Assembly: GCF_004768545.1 (NCBI RefSeq)
Contig: NZ_CP038635.1
Coordinates: forward strand, 1,550,001-1,614,000
DNA: 64,000 nucleotides
DNA from: Cupriavidus oxalaticus
Lineage (GTDB): Bacteria > Pseudomonadota > Gammaproteobacteria > Burkholderiales > Burkholderiaceae
Direction: 5' to 3'
The notes under the pieces are model-generated. The model did not search any database. It had not been told where the DNA came from and saw only the letters and a list, made by a program, of their open reading frames with translations. Below are positions 20,461 to 31,728 of the stretch, one piece after another. Within the stretch, counting starts at the first letter, position 1. Every line of letters starts with the position of its first letter. A program made the translations under genes and the position numbers.

Positions 20461-22074
20461 CTAGCCAGCCGCGGCCCGCTGCACGCCCGGCCGCCGGTCC
20501 TCGACCACGAACGCCGCCTGCGTGCCGACCGCGCTGTCCGCGCGCGTCACGTCTTCCACGGCGCGCAGCGTGGCGGCCCAGCGTGCGGGCGTGGCCTCGA
20601 CCACGGTGTAGCCGCGCTGGTCCGGCCGCGCATGCACGATATGCGGATTCCGGGCCACGATACTGGCGACACTCTGCATGCTGCTGCCGGAGGCCGAGGC
20701 GATGGAGGTCGTGCAGAACTCGCTGGCGATCACGCGGGATGACGGGTTGCCGAAGTCGGCCAGCACATTGCAGGCGTAGTGCTGGTGGATATCCCCGCCG
20801 ATGAACACGGTATTGCGCGGCGCCGCCGCCGCGATGCTGTCGAGCAGGCGCTGGCGCGCGGCGGGATAGCCGTCCCAGGTATCGCTGTGGAAGGCTTCTT
20901 CCGGCGGCGCCTTGTAGTTGCGCCGCGAGAAGATGGTCTGCTGCGCGATCGCGCTCCAGCGCGTCTGGTCGCGCTGGTCCTGCGCCAGTCCCTGTGCCAG
21001 CCATTGTTCCTGCGCGCTGCCCAGCATGGTGCGGCGCGGGTCGTAGAGCGCGCTGCATTCGCCGGGGGACACCGAACCCCTGGCGGGCTGGCCGGGTTCG
21101 CGGCAGGGCTGGATATCGCGATACTGGCGGTCGTCCAGCACATGGAAATCGACCAGCCGGCCCCAGCGGTGGCGCGCGTGGATGCTCAGCGCATCCGGCG
21201 TGCCAAGGCCCGCCGTGCCATGCACCAGCGAGCTCGCGCGGATCGGCATGTTTTCATAGAACGCCTGATAGCCGGCCGTGCGCCTTGCGAGAAACGCGGC
21301 CGCCGGCTCGCTGCCCGCGCGTCCCGCATAGTCGTTCTGCACTTCATGGTCGTCCCAGGTAACCAGCCAGGGGCACGCGGCGTGCATGGCCTGCAGCAGC
21401 GGGTCGCTCTTATACAGCGCGTAGCGGTCGCGGAAGTCCTGCAGGCTGGTCGCGGTGGGCAGGCTATGCGTGCGCGGCAGGCGCGCGCGCGCGTGGGCCG
21501 GGACCGCGGCCTCATAGATGTAGTCACCCAGGAAAACCACCAGGTCCAGGTTTTCCTGCCGCATCTGCCGGTACGCGGCGTAGTGGCCTTGCTCCCAGCG
21601 CTGGCAGGAAGCAAAGGCAAAGCGCACGCGCGGGGCCAGCGTATCGGCCGCCGGCGCGGTGCGGGTGCGGGCCGGGGCGGTGGCTGCGTCGCCGTGCATG
21701 AAACGGTAGTAGTACCAGCGGTCGGGGCGCAGCCCGTCGACTTCCACATGAACGGAATGGCCGAGTTCCGGCAGCGCCTGCGCCTGGCCGCGGCGCACGA
21801 TGCGCCGGAATGCCTCGTCCTCGGCGACTTCCCACTGGACGGTCAGCGGCCCTTGCAGGGGCGTGGTGCCAAGGGCATCGGCCTGCGGCGTGCCAGGGAT
21901 GGCGCCGCCGAGCAGGCGCGTCCATAGCACGAAGCCGTCCGGCGTCGGTGCGCCGCTGGCCGCGCCCAGCGAGAACAGGTCGCGCTCGCGCAGCGTGGCG
22001 GAGATGGCCCAGCGGGGCAGTTGGGTGGCAAGGGCGGAGGCTGCCGCCAGCTTCAGGAAAGTTCTCTTTTGCAT
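20461..22074 (-). CDS. PhoD-like alkaline phosphatase/phosphodiesterase
   Basis: A 537-residue exported metallophosphatase. The signal peptide starts MQKRTFLKLAAASALATQLP; it resembles a Tat signal but has KR instead of RR, so the export route is unsure. A fibronectin-like N-terminal domain (about 30-140) precedes the PhoD catalytic domain with the metal ligands FASCQRWEQGHY, VVFLGDYIYE, TWDDHEVQNDYAG, and FIGGDIHQHYACNV. The family hydrolyses phosphate mono- and diesters in the periplasm. It is a single gene; there is no Pho box that I could identify. It is divergent from the MatC-like transporter. Confidence 0.9.
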   Translation of the reverse strand: MQKRTFLKLAAASALATQLPRWAISATLRERDLFSLGAASGAPTPDGFVLWTRLLGGAIPGTPQADALGTTPLQGPLTVQWEVAEDEAFRRIVRRGQAQALPELGHSVHVEVDGLRPDRWYYYRFMHGDAATAPARTRTAPAADTLAPRVRFAFASCQRWEQGHYAAYRQMRQENLDLVVFLGDYIYEAAVPAHARARLPRTHSLPTATSLQDFRDRYALYKSDPLLQAMHAACPWLVTWDDHEVQNDYAGRAGSEPAAAFLARRTAGYQAFYENMPIRASSLVHGTAGLGTPDALSIHARHRWGRLVDFHVLDDRQYRDIQPCREPGQPARGSVSPGECSALYDPRRTMLGSAQEQWLAQGLAQDQRDQTRWSAIAQQTIFSRRNYKAPPEEAFHSDTWDGYPAARQRLLDSIAAAAPRNTVFIGGDIHQHYACNVLADFGNPSSRVIASEFCTTSIASASGSSMQSVASIVARNPHIVHARPDQRGYTVVEATPARWAATLRAVEDVTRADSAVGTQAAFVVEDRRPGVQRAAAG

Positions 22075-22435
22075 GCCGGTTCCGGGATGTCGGAGGTTCG
22101 TCTGGCGCTGTCGATGTGCAGAACTATAGCGAAACGGGTTTGCCGGTTCGGGACATCGGAAGTCGTCCCGGGTGCACCTGGCTGGCCGCCGGAGATCGCC
22201 GCCGTGCAGTCAAAGGCCTGCCATGGCAACGATCCCGCCTTTCTGCCGGCCGTCCAGCGTTTCGTGCGCGCCTGCTTTCCGCTTTCCGTAAGGATCGGCC
22301 CGAGCGCTTAATTGATGGCTTCGCGCCGGCGCCATATCGTTCAGCCAGACCAACAAAGACAAAAACTACGGGGCGCAATTCCGGCCCCGGTCGGTGCCGT
22401 TCCATGCGGCCTCACAGACAAGGAGACAAGACATC

Positions 22436-22465
22436 ATGGCCTATCCCTTCCATACGTTGCCGTAG
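22436..22465 (+). CDS. Nine-codon leader ORF (MAYPFHTLP)
   Basis: AAGGAGACAAGACATC places a near-consensus ribosome site before the ATG; the frame stops after nine codons. It sits 105 bases ahead of the carrier gene and 15 bases ahead of a hairpin. It may be a regulatory leader peptide or the stub of a deleted gene; the sequence alone cannot decide. Confidence 0.35.
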   Translation: MAYPFHTLP

Positions 22466-22480
22466 CGGCAGATCCGAATC

Positions 22481-22509
22481 TCCGGCAGCCGGGCCCCCGC
22501 GCTGCCGGA
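22481..22509 (+). promoter_or_regulatory. Hairpin in leader of MatC-like carrier
   Basis: TCCGGCAGC and GCTGCCGGA form a perfect 9-bp stem with an 11-base GC-rich loop. GAAT and ATTC just outside extend it past a small bulge. No U run follows. Confidence 0.4.
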
Positions 22510-22570
22510 TTCCCCTGACCTTCTTGCCAGGCGGCATGCGCAGAGGCGCGCAAGCCGCGACGGAGCCGTT

Positions 22571-23977
22571 ATGTCGTCACACGTCATTTCCATCTCAGTG
22601 CTAGGGCTGATGTTTGTCATCGCCACGGTCCTGCCGATCAACATGGGCGCGCTAGCCTTTGTCGGTGCCTTCCTGGTCGGCACCCTGGTCGCGGCCATGC
22701 CGGCCAAGGCCATCCTTGCCGGCTTTCCCGCCGACCTGTTCCTCACGCTGGTCGGCATCACCTACCTGTTCGCCGTGGCGCAGAACAACGGCACCATCGA
22801 CTGGCTGGTGCGGCTCGCGGTGCGGGCCGTGGGCGGCAGGATCGCCGCCATTCCGTGGATCATGTTCATGATCGCGGCGCTGCTGACTTCGGTCGGCGCG
22901 GTCAGCCCGGCGGCGGTGGCCATCATCGCGCCGATCGCGCTGGGCTTTGCCGCGCGCTACGGCATCAACCCGCTGCTGATGGGCCTGATGGTCATCCATG
23001 GCGCGCAGGGCGGCGGCTTTTCGCCGATCAGCATCTATGGCGGCATCACCAACAAGATCGTGCAGAAGGCAGGGCTGCCGCTCAACGAGATGGCGACGGC
23101 TTTCGCCAGCCTGGGCGTGAACCTGGCCGTGGCCGCCGGCCTCTTCGTTGCGCTCGGCGGCCTGCGCCTGATGCGGCAATCGGCACCGGCGGCGGCCGCG
23201 CCGCAATCGGTCGCCGGCGGCGTGCTGGCCATGGGTGCGCCGTTCGGCGCGCGCACGGTGCCGGCACAGGGCGCGCAGATCTACGGCGATGCGGAGGCCG
23301 AGGCCGGCGTCGAAGAGCAGAAGACGATGGCGCGCGACCGCGCTGCGCTGCTCGGCAGCGAAGCGGAAGCTGCTGCCGCGGCCCCCGCCGGGCTCTACCA
23401 GTACCTGACCGTAGGCGGCCTGGTCGCGCTGGCGGTGCTGACCCTCTATTTCAAGCTCGATATCGGCTTTGTCTCGCTGACCATCGCGCTGCTGCTCACG
23501 CTGATGGCGCCGGAGCTGCAGAAGCGCGCGCTGGGCCAGGTGTCGTGGCCCGAGATCATGCTGATCGTCGGCGTCAGCACCTTCGTCGGGGTGATGGACA
23601 AGATGGGCACCATCGACTTCGTCGGCCACAGCGTCGCCGGCCTGACGTCGCCGCTGATGGCCGCGCTGCTGCTGTGCGTAGTCGGCGCGGTGGTGTCGGC
23701 GTTCGCCTCGTCGACCGCCGTGCTGGGTTCGCTGATCCCGCTGGCGGTGCCGTTCCTGCAGCAGGGATCGGACGTGAGCGCCATCGGCTTTATCGCCGCC
23801 ATGGCGGTGTCCTCGACCATCGTCGACGTCAGCCCGTTCTCGACCAACGGCGCGCTGGTGCTCGCCAACGCGCAGGGCGTGGACCGGCAGGCCTTCTTCC
23901 GCACGCTGCTGATCTATGGCGCGCTGGTCACCGTGATCGCACCGGTGGTGCTGTGGCTTGTCTTCGTCGTGCTTTGA
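22571..23977 (+). CDS. MatC-like dicarboxylate (malonate) carrier, SLC13/ion-transporter superfamily
   Basis: A 468-residue polytopic membrane protein with 11-12 hydrophobic segments. The N-terminal half matches dicarboxylate carrier MatC (ITYLFAVAQNNGTIDWLVRL, MIAALLTSVGAVSPAAVAII, HGAQGGGFSPISIYGGITNK). A hydrophilic Ala/Glu loop (about 200-270) precedes the second half (AFASSTAVLGSLIPLAVPF, STIVDVSPFSTNGALVLANA). The ATG has GGAG six bases upstream. It is followed by acetyl-CoA synthetase after 36 bases and, beyond mdcR, by the malonate decarboxylase operon, so malonate is the best guess for the substrate. Confidence 0.85.
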   Translation: MSSHVISISVLGLMFVIATVLPINMGALAFVGAFLVGTLVAAMPAKAILAGFPADLFLTLVGITYLFAVAQNNGTIDWLVRLAVRAVGGRIAAIPWIMFMIAALLTSVGAVSPAAVAIIAPIALGFAARYGINPLLMGLMVIHGAQGGGFSPISIYGGITNKIVQKAGLPLNEMATAFASLGVNLAVAAGLFVALGGLRLMRQSAPAAAAPQSVAGGVLAMGAPFGARTVPAQGAQIYGDAEAEAGVEEQKTMARDRAALLGSEAEAAAAAPAGLYQYLTVGGLVALAVLTLYFKLDIGFVSLTIALLLTLMAPELQKRALGQVSWPEIMLIVGVSTFVGVMDKMGTIDFVGHSVAGLTSPLMAALLLCVVGAVVSAFASSTAVLGSLIPLAVPFLQQGSDVSAIGFIAAMAVSSTIVDVSPFSTNGALVLANAQGVDRQAFFRTLLIYGALVTVIAPVVLWLVFVVL

Positions 23978-24013
23978 TTCCTGTTGCCGCTAACTGACTC
24001 CTGATTCCTGACC

Positions 24014-25996
<1,983 letters not shown>

Positions 25997-26059
25997 CGGT
26001 GCGCATTGCCCGCCACGCAGCTAAGATAGGAGCCTGCCCCAACCACAGCCCCCCGACCC

Positions 26060-26977
26060 ATGAGAATCCGCATCGGCGAAGAGATCACCTTCCGCAAACT
26101 CGAAGCCCTGCTGGCGTTCATGGAATCGGGCAACCTGGCCAAGGCGGCCGAGATCCTGGATACCAGCACGGTCAGCGTGCACCGCGCGCTGCACTCGCTG
26201 GAAGAGGGCACCAGCTGCGCGCTGTTCCGCCACGAGGGCCGCAACCTGATCCCGACCGACGCCGCCCATGTGCTGGCGGATACGGCAAGGGAAGTGCTCA
26301 AGGCCATGGCCGACGGCATCCGCGCCACGCGCGAGGCCGCCGGCTTTTCGGCCGACCACCTCAAGATCGGCTCGCTCTATTCGCTCACGGTCCAGACCGT
26401 GCCCAGGATCGTGATCGGCCTGAAGCTGCGGCGCCCGGAGCTGCAGACCGAGCTGATGCTGGGATCGAACGCGGACCTGCTGCAGAAGCTCAAGCAGGGC
26501 TCGATCGACGCCGCGCTGATGGCCGTGCCCGAGCCCGATCCGGAGATCGAGTCGATCCCGCTGTTCGAGGACGATATCTTCTTTGCCGCGCCGGCCGGTT
26601 CGCCCTATGCCTCGATGCCCGCGGTGGACCTGCGTGCCTGCCGCGACGAGCCCTTCGTCAGCCTGAGCGAGGGCTTCGTCACCTACAGCGGCTTTGTCGA
26701 GGCGTTCCGTATTGCCGAATTCACGCCTAATGTGGTGATGAAGGTCGGCGACATCTTTTCGCTGATGAACCTGGTGGGCGGCGGCATCGGATACACGCTG
26801 CTGCCGGGCCGGGTGAAGGGCGTGTATTCGCGCAATGTGGCGTTCGTGCCGCTGGCCGGCGAGTACGACATCAAGCAGACCATCGCGCTGAACTTCCTGC
26901 GCCGCCGCGAGCGCGATCCCAACCTGCTGGCGCTGGCAGCGGCGTGCCGGATGGCGATGCGCGAAGCCGACCAGTAG
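26060..26977 (+). CDS. mdcR: LysR-family regulator of malonate utilisation
   Basis: A 305-residue LysR-type regulator. The N-terminal helix-turn-helix is atypical but recognisable (FRKLEALLAFMESGNLAKAA, STVSVHRALHSLEEGTSCAL). The effector domain runs from about 95 (LKIGSLYSLTVQTVPRIVIG) and includes GIGYTLLPGRVKGVY. It matches MdcR/MatR-type malonate regulators and sits directly ahead of mdcA in the same direction, 135 bases away. Malonate would be the co-inducer. I could not define its binding site with confidence. Confidence 0.87.
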   Translation: MRIRIGEEITFRKLEALLAFMESGNLAKAAEILDTSTVSVHRALHSLEEGTSCALFRHEGRNLIPTDAAHVLADTAREVLKAMADGIRATREAAGFSADHLKIGSLYSLTVQTVPRIVIGLKLRRPELQTELMLGSNADLLQKLKQGSIDAALMAVPEPDPEIESIPLFEDDIFFAAPAGSPYASMPAVDLRACRDEPFVSLSEGFVTYSGFVEAFRIAEFTPNVVMKVGDIFSLMNLVGGGIGYTLLPGRVKGVYSRNVAFVPLAGEYDIKQTIALNFLRRRERDPNLLALAAACRMAMREADQ

Positions 26978-27112
26978 GGGGCGCGGGCGGCTTTTCGCCC
27001 ACTCCCTGGTCTCGCTTCCGGCCAGCGTAACGGTTCATTTGCTGGCGTGATTGTTTGCCGGACGCCGCCTGTTTAAGGTGGAGCCATCAGACAGACACCA
27101 GCCGGAGACGCG

Positions 27113-28771
27113 ATGACCAACACCAGCACGGGCCGCCAGTGGAATACCCGCAGGCAAGCCAAGGCGCGCCGCAAGCAGAATGGCGCAGCCATTGCCGACG
27201 GCAAGGTGGTGCCGACCAGCGACATCGTCGCGTTCCTGGAAGCCGTGCTGGCGTCCGGCGACCGCGTGGTGCTGGAGGGCAACAACCAGAAGCAGGCCGA
27301 CTTCCTGTCGCGCTCGCTGGCGCAGGTCGATCCGGCGCGCGTGAATGCGCTCCACATGATCATTCCCAGCGTCAGCCGGGTCGAGCACCTTGACCTGTTC
27401 GAACGCGGCATCGCGCGCAAGCTGGATTTTTCGTACGCGGGGGCGCAAAGCATCCGCATCTCGCAGTTCCTGGAGGACGGTCAGCTCGAAGTCGGCGCGA
27501 TCCATACCTATATCGAGCTGTATTCGCGGCTGTACGTGGACCTGGTGCCCAATGTGGTGCTGATCGCCGGCTACAAGGCCGATCGCCAGGGCAACCTCTA
27601 CACCGGTCCGAGCACTGAGGACACGCCGGCGCTGGTCGAGGCCGCGGCCTTTCGCGACGGGCTCGTGATCGCGCAGGTCAACGAGATCGTCGACGATCCC
27701 GCGGGCCTGCCGCGCGTCGACGTGCCGGGCTCCTGGATCGACTACGTGGTGCAGGCGGACAAGCCATTCTTCTGCGAACCGCTGTTCACGCGCGACCCGC
27801 GGCTGATCAAGCCGGTCCACGTGCTGATGGCGATGATGGCGATCCGCGGCATCTACGAGCGCCACCAGGTGCAGTCGCTCAACCACGGCATCGGCTTCAA
27901 CACCGCGGCGATCGAGCTGATCCTGCCGACCTACGGCGAGTCGCTCGGGCTGAAGGGCAAGATCTGCAAGTACTGGACGCTCAACCCGCACCCGACCCTG
28001 ATTCCGGCGATCGAGACCGGCTGGGTCGAAAGCGTGCACAGCTTCGGCAGCGAACTGGGCATGGAAGGTTACGTCGCCGCGCGGCCGGACGTGTTCTTTA
28101 CCGGCGCGGACGGCTCGATGCGCTCGAACCGGGCCTTCTGCCAGCTTGCCGGCCAGTACGCGGTGGACCTGTTCATCGGCTCGACGCTGCAGATCGACGG
28201 CGACGGCCATTCGTCCACGGTGACGCGCGGGCGGCTGTCCGGCTTTGGCGGCGCGCCCAACATGGGCCACCAGCCGGGCGGGCGCCGCCACCCGACGCCG
28301 GCGTGGCTCGACCTGATCGAAACCGACGACCCGCTCGCGCGCGGCCGCAAGCTGGTGGTGCAGATGGTCGAGACCTTCCAGGCCGGCGGCAAGCCGACCT
28401 TTGTCGAATCGATGGATGCGGTCGAGGTCGCGCGCGAAAGCGGCATGCCGCTGGCGCCGGTGATGATCTATGGCGACGACGTCACGCACGTGCTGACCGA
28501 AGAGGGCATCGCCTACCTCTACAAGGCGCAATCGCTGGAGGAGCGGCGCCGGATGATTGCCGCCGTGGCCGGCGTCACGCCCATTGGCCTGAAGCACGAT
28601 CCCGCCACCACGCGCCGGATGCGTAGCGACGGGCTGATCGCGCTGCCGGAAGACCTGGGCGTGCAGCGCAGCCAGGCCACGCGCAGCCTGCTGGCGGCCA
28701 AGAGCATGGCCGACCTGGTGGACTGGTCCGGCGGGCTGTACGAGCCGCCGGCACGCTTCCGGAGCTGGTGA
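27113..28771 (+). CDS. mdcA: Malonate decarboxylase alpha subunit (acetyl-S-ACP:malonate ACP transferase)
   Basis: A 552-residue subunit that exchanges acetyl for malonyl on the carrier protein. Characteristic stretches are RQWNTRRQAKARRKQNGAAI at the start, GDRVVLEGNNQKQADFLSRS, KICKYWTLNPHPTLIPAIE, GSELGMEGYVAARPDVFFTG, and LSGFGGAPNMGHQPGGRRHP, as in CoA-transferase-like citrate/malonate alpha subunits. The length matches the family. It is the first gene of mdcABCDEGH. The stop shares its last base with the mdcB ATG (TGATG). Confidence 0.96.
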   Translation: MTNTSTGRQWNTRRQAKARRKQNGAAIADGKVVPTSDIVAFLEAVLASGDRVVLEGNNQKQADFLSRSLAQVDPARVNALHMIIPSVSRVEHLDLFERGIARKLDFSYAGAQSIRISQFLEDGQLEVGAIHTYIELYSRLYVDLVPNVVLIAGYKADRQGNLYTGPSTEDTPALVEAAAFRDGLVIAQVNEIVDDPAGLPRVDVPGSWIDYVVQADKPFFCEPLFTRDPRLIKPVHVLMAMMAIRGIYERHQVQSLNHGIGFNTAAIELILPTYGESLGLKGKICKYWTLNPHPTLIPAIETGWVESVHSFGSELGMEGYVAARPDVFFTGADGSMRSNRAFCQLAGQYAVDLFIGSTLQIDGDGHSSTVTRGRLSGFGGAPNMGHQPGGRRHPTPAWLDLIETDDPLARGRKLVVQMVETFQAGGKPTFVESMDAVEVARESGMPLAPVMIYGDDVTHVLTEEGIAYLYKAQSLEERRRMIAAVAGVTPIGLKHDPATTRRMRSDGLIALPEDLGVQRSQATRSLLAAKSMADLVDWSGGLYEPPARFRSW

Positions 28772-29730
28772 TGGCAGCCGCCACTGCAAGGATCCTGCAA
28801 GCGCAGGCCCCATACGCGCCCGCGCAGCGCCCGGCGGCCTCGGCCCACGCCGAGGCGCTGGCGGGACTCGCCGTCGGCGCCATTGCCGAAGAAGCGCAGC
28901 TCTCGCCCAAGCCCGGCCTGGTCGACAGCCGCGGCAGCGGGGCCCATGCCGACCTGACCTTGCCGCTGATGTTGCGCTCGGCGCACGCGCTGGGGCCGTC
29001 GTTCGCGGCCATGGCCGATGCCGGCCTGCAGGCGCCGCGCGTAGGCTATGGCCTGCGCGAGCAGCTGGGCGCGCTCGGCCGCGAGGCCGAGGCCGTGATG
29101 CTGGCCGCCACCGGTGGCGTCAACACGCATCGCGGCGCGATCTGGTGCATCGGCCTGCTGGTCGGCGCCGCGGCGCACGCGAGCGCGGCAGGGCTGGCCG
29201 CAAGTGCCGGGACGATTAGCGCTACGGCGGGCGCCATCGCCGCGCTGGCGGACCGGCACCGGCCAACGCTCACCGGCAACAAGGGCGAACTCGCCTGCCT
29301 GGCCTACGGTGTCGGCGGCGCGCGCGCGCAGGCGCGCGCGGGCTTCCCGCACGTGACGCGGCTGGCGCTGCCGGCGCTGCAGCACAGCCGCGAGCGCGGC
29401 GATACCGAATCGACGGCCCGCCTGAATGCGCTGCTCGCGCTGATGAGCGAACTGGACGATACCTGCGTGCTGGCCCGGTCAGGACGGCACGGGCTGGACT
29501 ACATGCAGGCCGGCGCGAAGGCGGTGCTGTCGGCGGGCGGCGCGGGCACGGTGGCGGGGCGGCGGCATCTGCGCAGCCTCGACGCCGGCATGCTGGCCAG
29601 GCGCGCCTCGCCGGGCGGCGCGGCGGACCTGCTGGCCGCGACGATCTTCCTCGACCGGCTGTCGCGGGACGGGACTGCCGCGAGAACCGTTGCGAAAACG
29701 GACGCGAAAAACGACTTCAGGGGACTGTGA
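28771..29730 (+). CDS. mdcB: Triphosphoribosyl-dephospho-CoA synthase
   Basis: A 319-residue enzyme making 2'-(5''-triphosphoribosyl)-3'-dephospho-CoA, precursor of the malonate decarboxylase prosthetic group (CitG/MdcB family). Motifs are EEAQLSPKPGLVDSRGSGAH, ATGGVNTHRGAIWCIGLL, and SELDDTCVLARSGRHGLDYM. The ATG at 28771 overlaps the mdcA stop by one base; a GTG one codon earlier is also in frame. It ends with TGATG into mdcC. Confidence 0.93.
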   Translation: MAAATARILQAQAPYAPAQRPAASAHAEALAGLAVGAIAEEAQLSPKPGLVDSRGSGAHADLTLPLMLRSAHALGPSFAAMADAGLQAPRVGYGLREQLGALGREAEAVMLAATGGVNTHRGAIWCIGLLVGAAAHASAAGLAASAGTISATAGAIAALADRHRPTLTGNKGELACLAYGVGGARAQARAGFPHVTRLALPALQHSRERGDTESTARLNALLALMSELDDTCVLARSGRHGLDYMQAGAKAVLSAGGAGTVAGRRHLRSLDAGMLARRASPGGAADLLAATIFLDRLSRDGTAARTVAKTDAKNDFRGL

Positions 29731-30047
29731 TGGAACAACTGCGATTTGAATTCCCGGCCGGGCAGCCGGCCACCGGACGCGTGCTGGTCGGCGTGGTGGG
29801 GTCGGGCGACCTCGAGGTAGTGGTCGAGCCGGGCCAGGGCGGCAAGACCACGGTGGAGGTTACCACCTCGGTCAATGGCTACGGCCGCGTCTGGGATGCG
29901 CAGCTCTCGCGCGTCTTCGCTGCCGAGCCGCGCGCATCGATGCAGATCCGCATCCACGACTTCGGCGCGACGCCGGGCGTGGTCGGCATGCGCCTGGCGG
30001 AAGCCTTTGAAGCGCTGGGCGGCCCGCAACAAGGAGACGGCGCATGA
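29730..30047 (+). CDS. mdcC: Malonate decarboxylase acyl carrier protein (delta subunit)
   Basis: A 105-residue carrier with the prosthetic-group serine at residue 25 in VVGSGDLEV, the position known from Klebsiella MdcC. VTTSVNGYGRVWDAQLSRVF and IHDFGATPGVVGMRLAEAFE complete the family pattern. It carries the acetyl/malonyl thioester between MdcA, MdcD-MdcE and MdcH. The start overlaps the mdcB stop and the end overlaps mdcD by four bases. Confidence 0.94.
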   Translation: MEQLRFEFPAGQPATGRVLVGVVGSGDLEVVVEPGQGGKTTVEVTTSVNGYGRVWDAQLSRVFAAEPRASMQIRIHDFGATPGVVGMRLAEAFEALGGPQQGDGA

Positions 30048-30895
30048 ACACGGCGGAACTGCTGGCGCGCAACAGCTTTATCGAACTCGGCGCACGCGAG
30101 CGCGCGCGTGCATTGCTTGACCCGGGCACCTTCCGCGAACTTGCGGGCCCGTTCGATGGCCTGCAGTCGCCGTGGCTGCCGCCGCAAGGCGTGGTGCCGC
30201 AGAGCGATGACGGCGTGGTGGTGGCCAAGGGGCGCATCGACGGGATGCCGGTGGTGGTGCTGGCCATCGAGGGCGCTTTCCAGGGCGGCAGCATGGGCGA
30301 GGTGGGTGGCGCCAAGATCGCCGGGGCGCTGGAACTGGCGGCCGAAGACAACCGCCGCGGCGAACCGACGCGCGCGGTGCTGCTGCTGGAAACCGGCGGC
30401 GTGCGCCTGCAGGAGGCCAATCTTGGCCTGGCGGCGATTGCCGAGATCCATGCGGCGATCGTCGACCTGCGGCGCTACCAGGCGGTGGTCGGCGTGATCG
30501 CGGGGCAGGTGGGCTGCTTTGGCGGCATGTCGATCGCAGCCGGCCTGTGCAGCGCGCTGGTGATGACGCAGGAGGGCCGGCTGGGGCTGAACGGCCCGGC
30601 CGTGATCGAGCAGGAAGCGGGCATCGCCGAGTACGACTCGCGCGACCGGCCCTTTATCTGGAGCTTCACCGGCGGCACGCAGCGCGTCGCCACCGGTTTC
30701 GCCGATGCGTATGTCGACGACGATTGCGACGCAATGCGCGCGCAGGTTGCCGCGCTGCTGCGCGAGCCGGTCGCGGCCAGCCATCGCAGCGAGCAAGTCG
30801 CGCGATACCTGGCCGCGCTGCAGGCGTACGACGCCAGCGCTCAACCCACGCCCGCGCAGGTGCAGGCACTGTTTCAACGGGGGACCGACGCATGA
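30044..30895 (+). CDS. mdcD: Biotin-independent malonate decarboxylase beta subunit
   Basis: A 283-residue crotonase-fold carboxyltransferase-like subunit forming the decarboxylase with MdcE. Seen: KGRIDGMPVVVLAIEGAFQG, GEVGGAKIAGALELA, LLLETGGVRLQEANLGLAAI, GQVGCFGGMSIAAGLCS and LGLNGPAVIEQEAGIAEYDS. It decarboxylates malonyl-S-ACP to acetyl-S-ACP without biotin. Overlaps mdcC and mdcE by four bases each (ATGA). Confidence 0.94.
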   Translation: MNTAELLARNSFIELGARERARALLDPGTFRELAGPFDGLQSPWLPPQGVVPQSDDGVVVAKGRIDGMPVVVLAIEGAFQGGSMGEVGGAKIAGALELAAEDNRRGEPTRAVLLLETGGVRLQEANLGLAAIAEIHAAIVDLRRYQAVVGVIAGQVGCFGGMSIAAGLCSALVMTQEGRLGLNGPAVIEQEAGIAEYDSRDRPFIWSFTGGTQRVATGFADAYVDDDCDAMRAQVAALLREPVAASHRSEQVARYLAALQAYDASAQPTPAQVQALFQRGTDA

Positions 30896-31728
30896 ACGCA
30901 CCACTTCATCCCGCTGCCGCGCGCGAAGCCAGCCGCGGTGAACGCTGGCTGCAGGCGCTGGCGCCGATGGCGTCGCGCGTGACGGGCTATCCGGACTCCG
31001 TGCGGGTGGCCGATGGCGAACTGGCCGGCACCGCGGTGCGCTGGATTGCGCTGGTGCCCGATGCCGCCAGCCGCTTCCCGCGCGCGCGCAACGGCGAAGC
31101 CGGACTGCTCGAGGGCTGGTCGCTGGCGCGCGCGGTGCGCGAGGCGATCGAGGCGGACCGCGCCGCGCCGGTCAAGCGCGCCATCGTGGCGATCGTCGAT
31201 ACGCCCAGCCAGGCCTACGGCCGGCGCGAGGAGGCACTGGGCATCCACCAGTCGCTGGCCGGCGCGGTGGCCGCGTATGCCGAGGCACGCCTGGCCGGGC
31301 ATCCGGTGGTGGCGCTGATTGTCGGGCGCGCCATGTCGGGCGCCTTCCTCGCGCACGGCTACCAGGCCAACCGGATCATCGCGCTCAATGACCCGGGCGT
31401 GCTGGTGCATGCGATGGGCAAGGAAGCCGCGGCCCGCATCACCATGCGCACGGTCGAGGACCTGGAGGCGCTGGCGTCGACAGTACCGCCGATGGCCTAC
31501 GACATCGAGAACTTCGCCACGCTGGGCATCCTGTGGCGGCTGATCGAGGTCGAGTCGGCCAGTGCGCCGGTGGCGGCCGATGCGCTCCTCGCGCGCGACA
31601 CCATCCTGTCCGCGCTGGCCGACATCCGCCGCGACCCGACGCCGGGCCTGCAAGGCCGCCTCGGCGGGGCCAACCGGAAGGCGTCGGCAGAGGTACGCGC
31701 GTGCCTGTCCCGGCAATGGCAAGCGTGA
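30892..31728 (+). CDS. mdcE: Biotin-independent malonate decarboxylase gamma subunit
   Basis: A 278-residue partner of MdcD. Seen: VALIVGRAMSGAFLAHGYQA (oxyanion-loop region), NDPGVLVHAMGKEAAARITM and DIENFATLGILWRLIEV. The start ATG overlaps the mdcD stop. The downstream mdcG start lies inside its last codons. Confidence 0.93.
   Translation: MNAPLHPAAAREASRGERWLQALAPMASRVTGYPDSVRVADGELAGTAVRWIALVPDAASRFPRARNGEAGLLEGWSLARAVREAIEADRAAPVKRAIVAIVDTPSQAYGRREEALGIHQSLAGAVAAYAEARLAGHPVVALIVGRAMSGAFLAHGYQANRIIALNDPGVLVHAMGKEAAARITMRTVEDLEALASTVPPMAYDIENFATLGILWRLIEVESASAPVAADALLARDTILSALADIRRDPTPGLQGRLGGANRKASAEVRACLSRQWQA

Larger units (their letters stand above)
22075..22570. other. Intergenic region with leader ORF and hairpin before MatC-like carrier
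   Basis: This 496-bp gap between divergent phoD-like and carrier genes has no ordinary gene. Its 3' part contains a nine-codon ORF with a strong ribosome site (22436-22465) and a stable hairpin (22481-22509), both described separately. I saw nothing convincing in 22090-22415. Confidence 0.45.

Noticed and set aside
27020..27112. Sigma-70 promoter before mdcA
   Set aside because: TTGCCG and TTTAAG hexamers are near but poorly spaced and weak, and no clear LysR T-N11-A box could be fixed, so no site was called.
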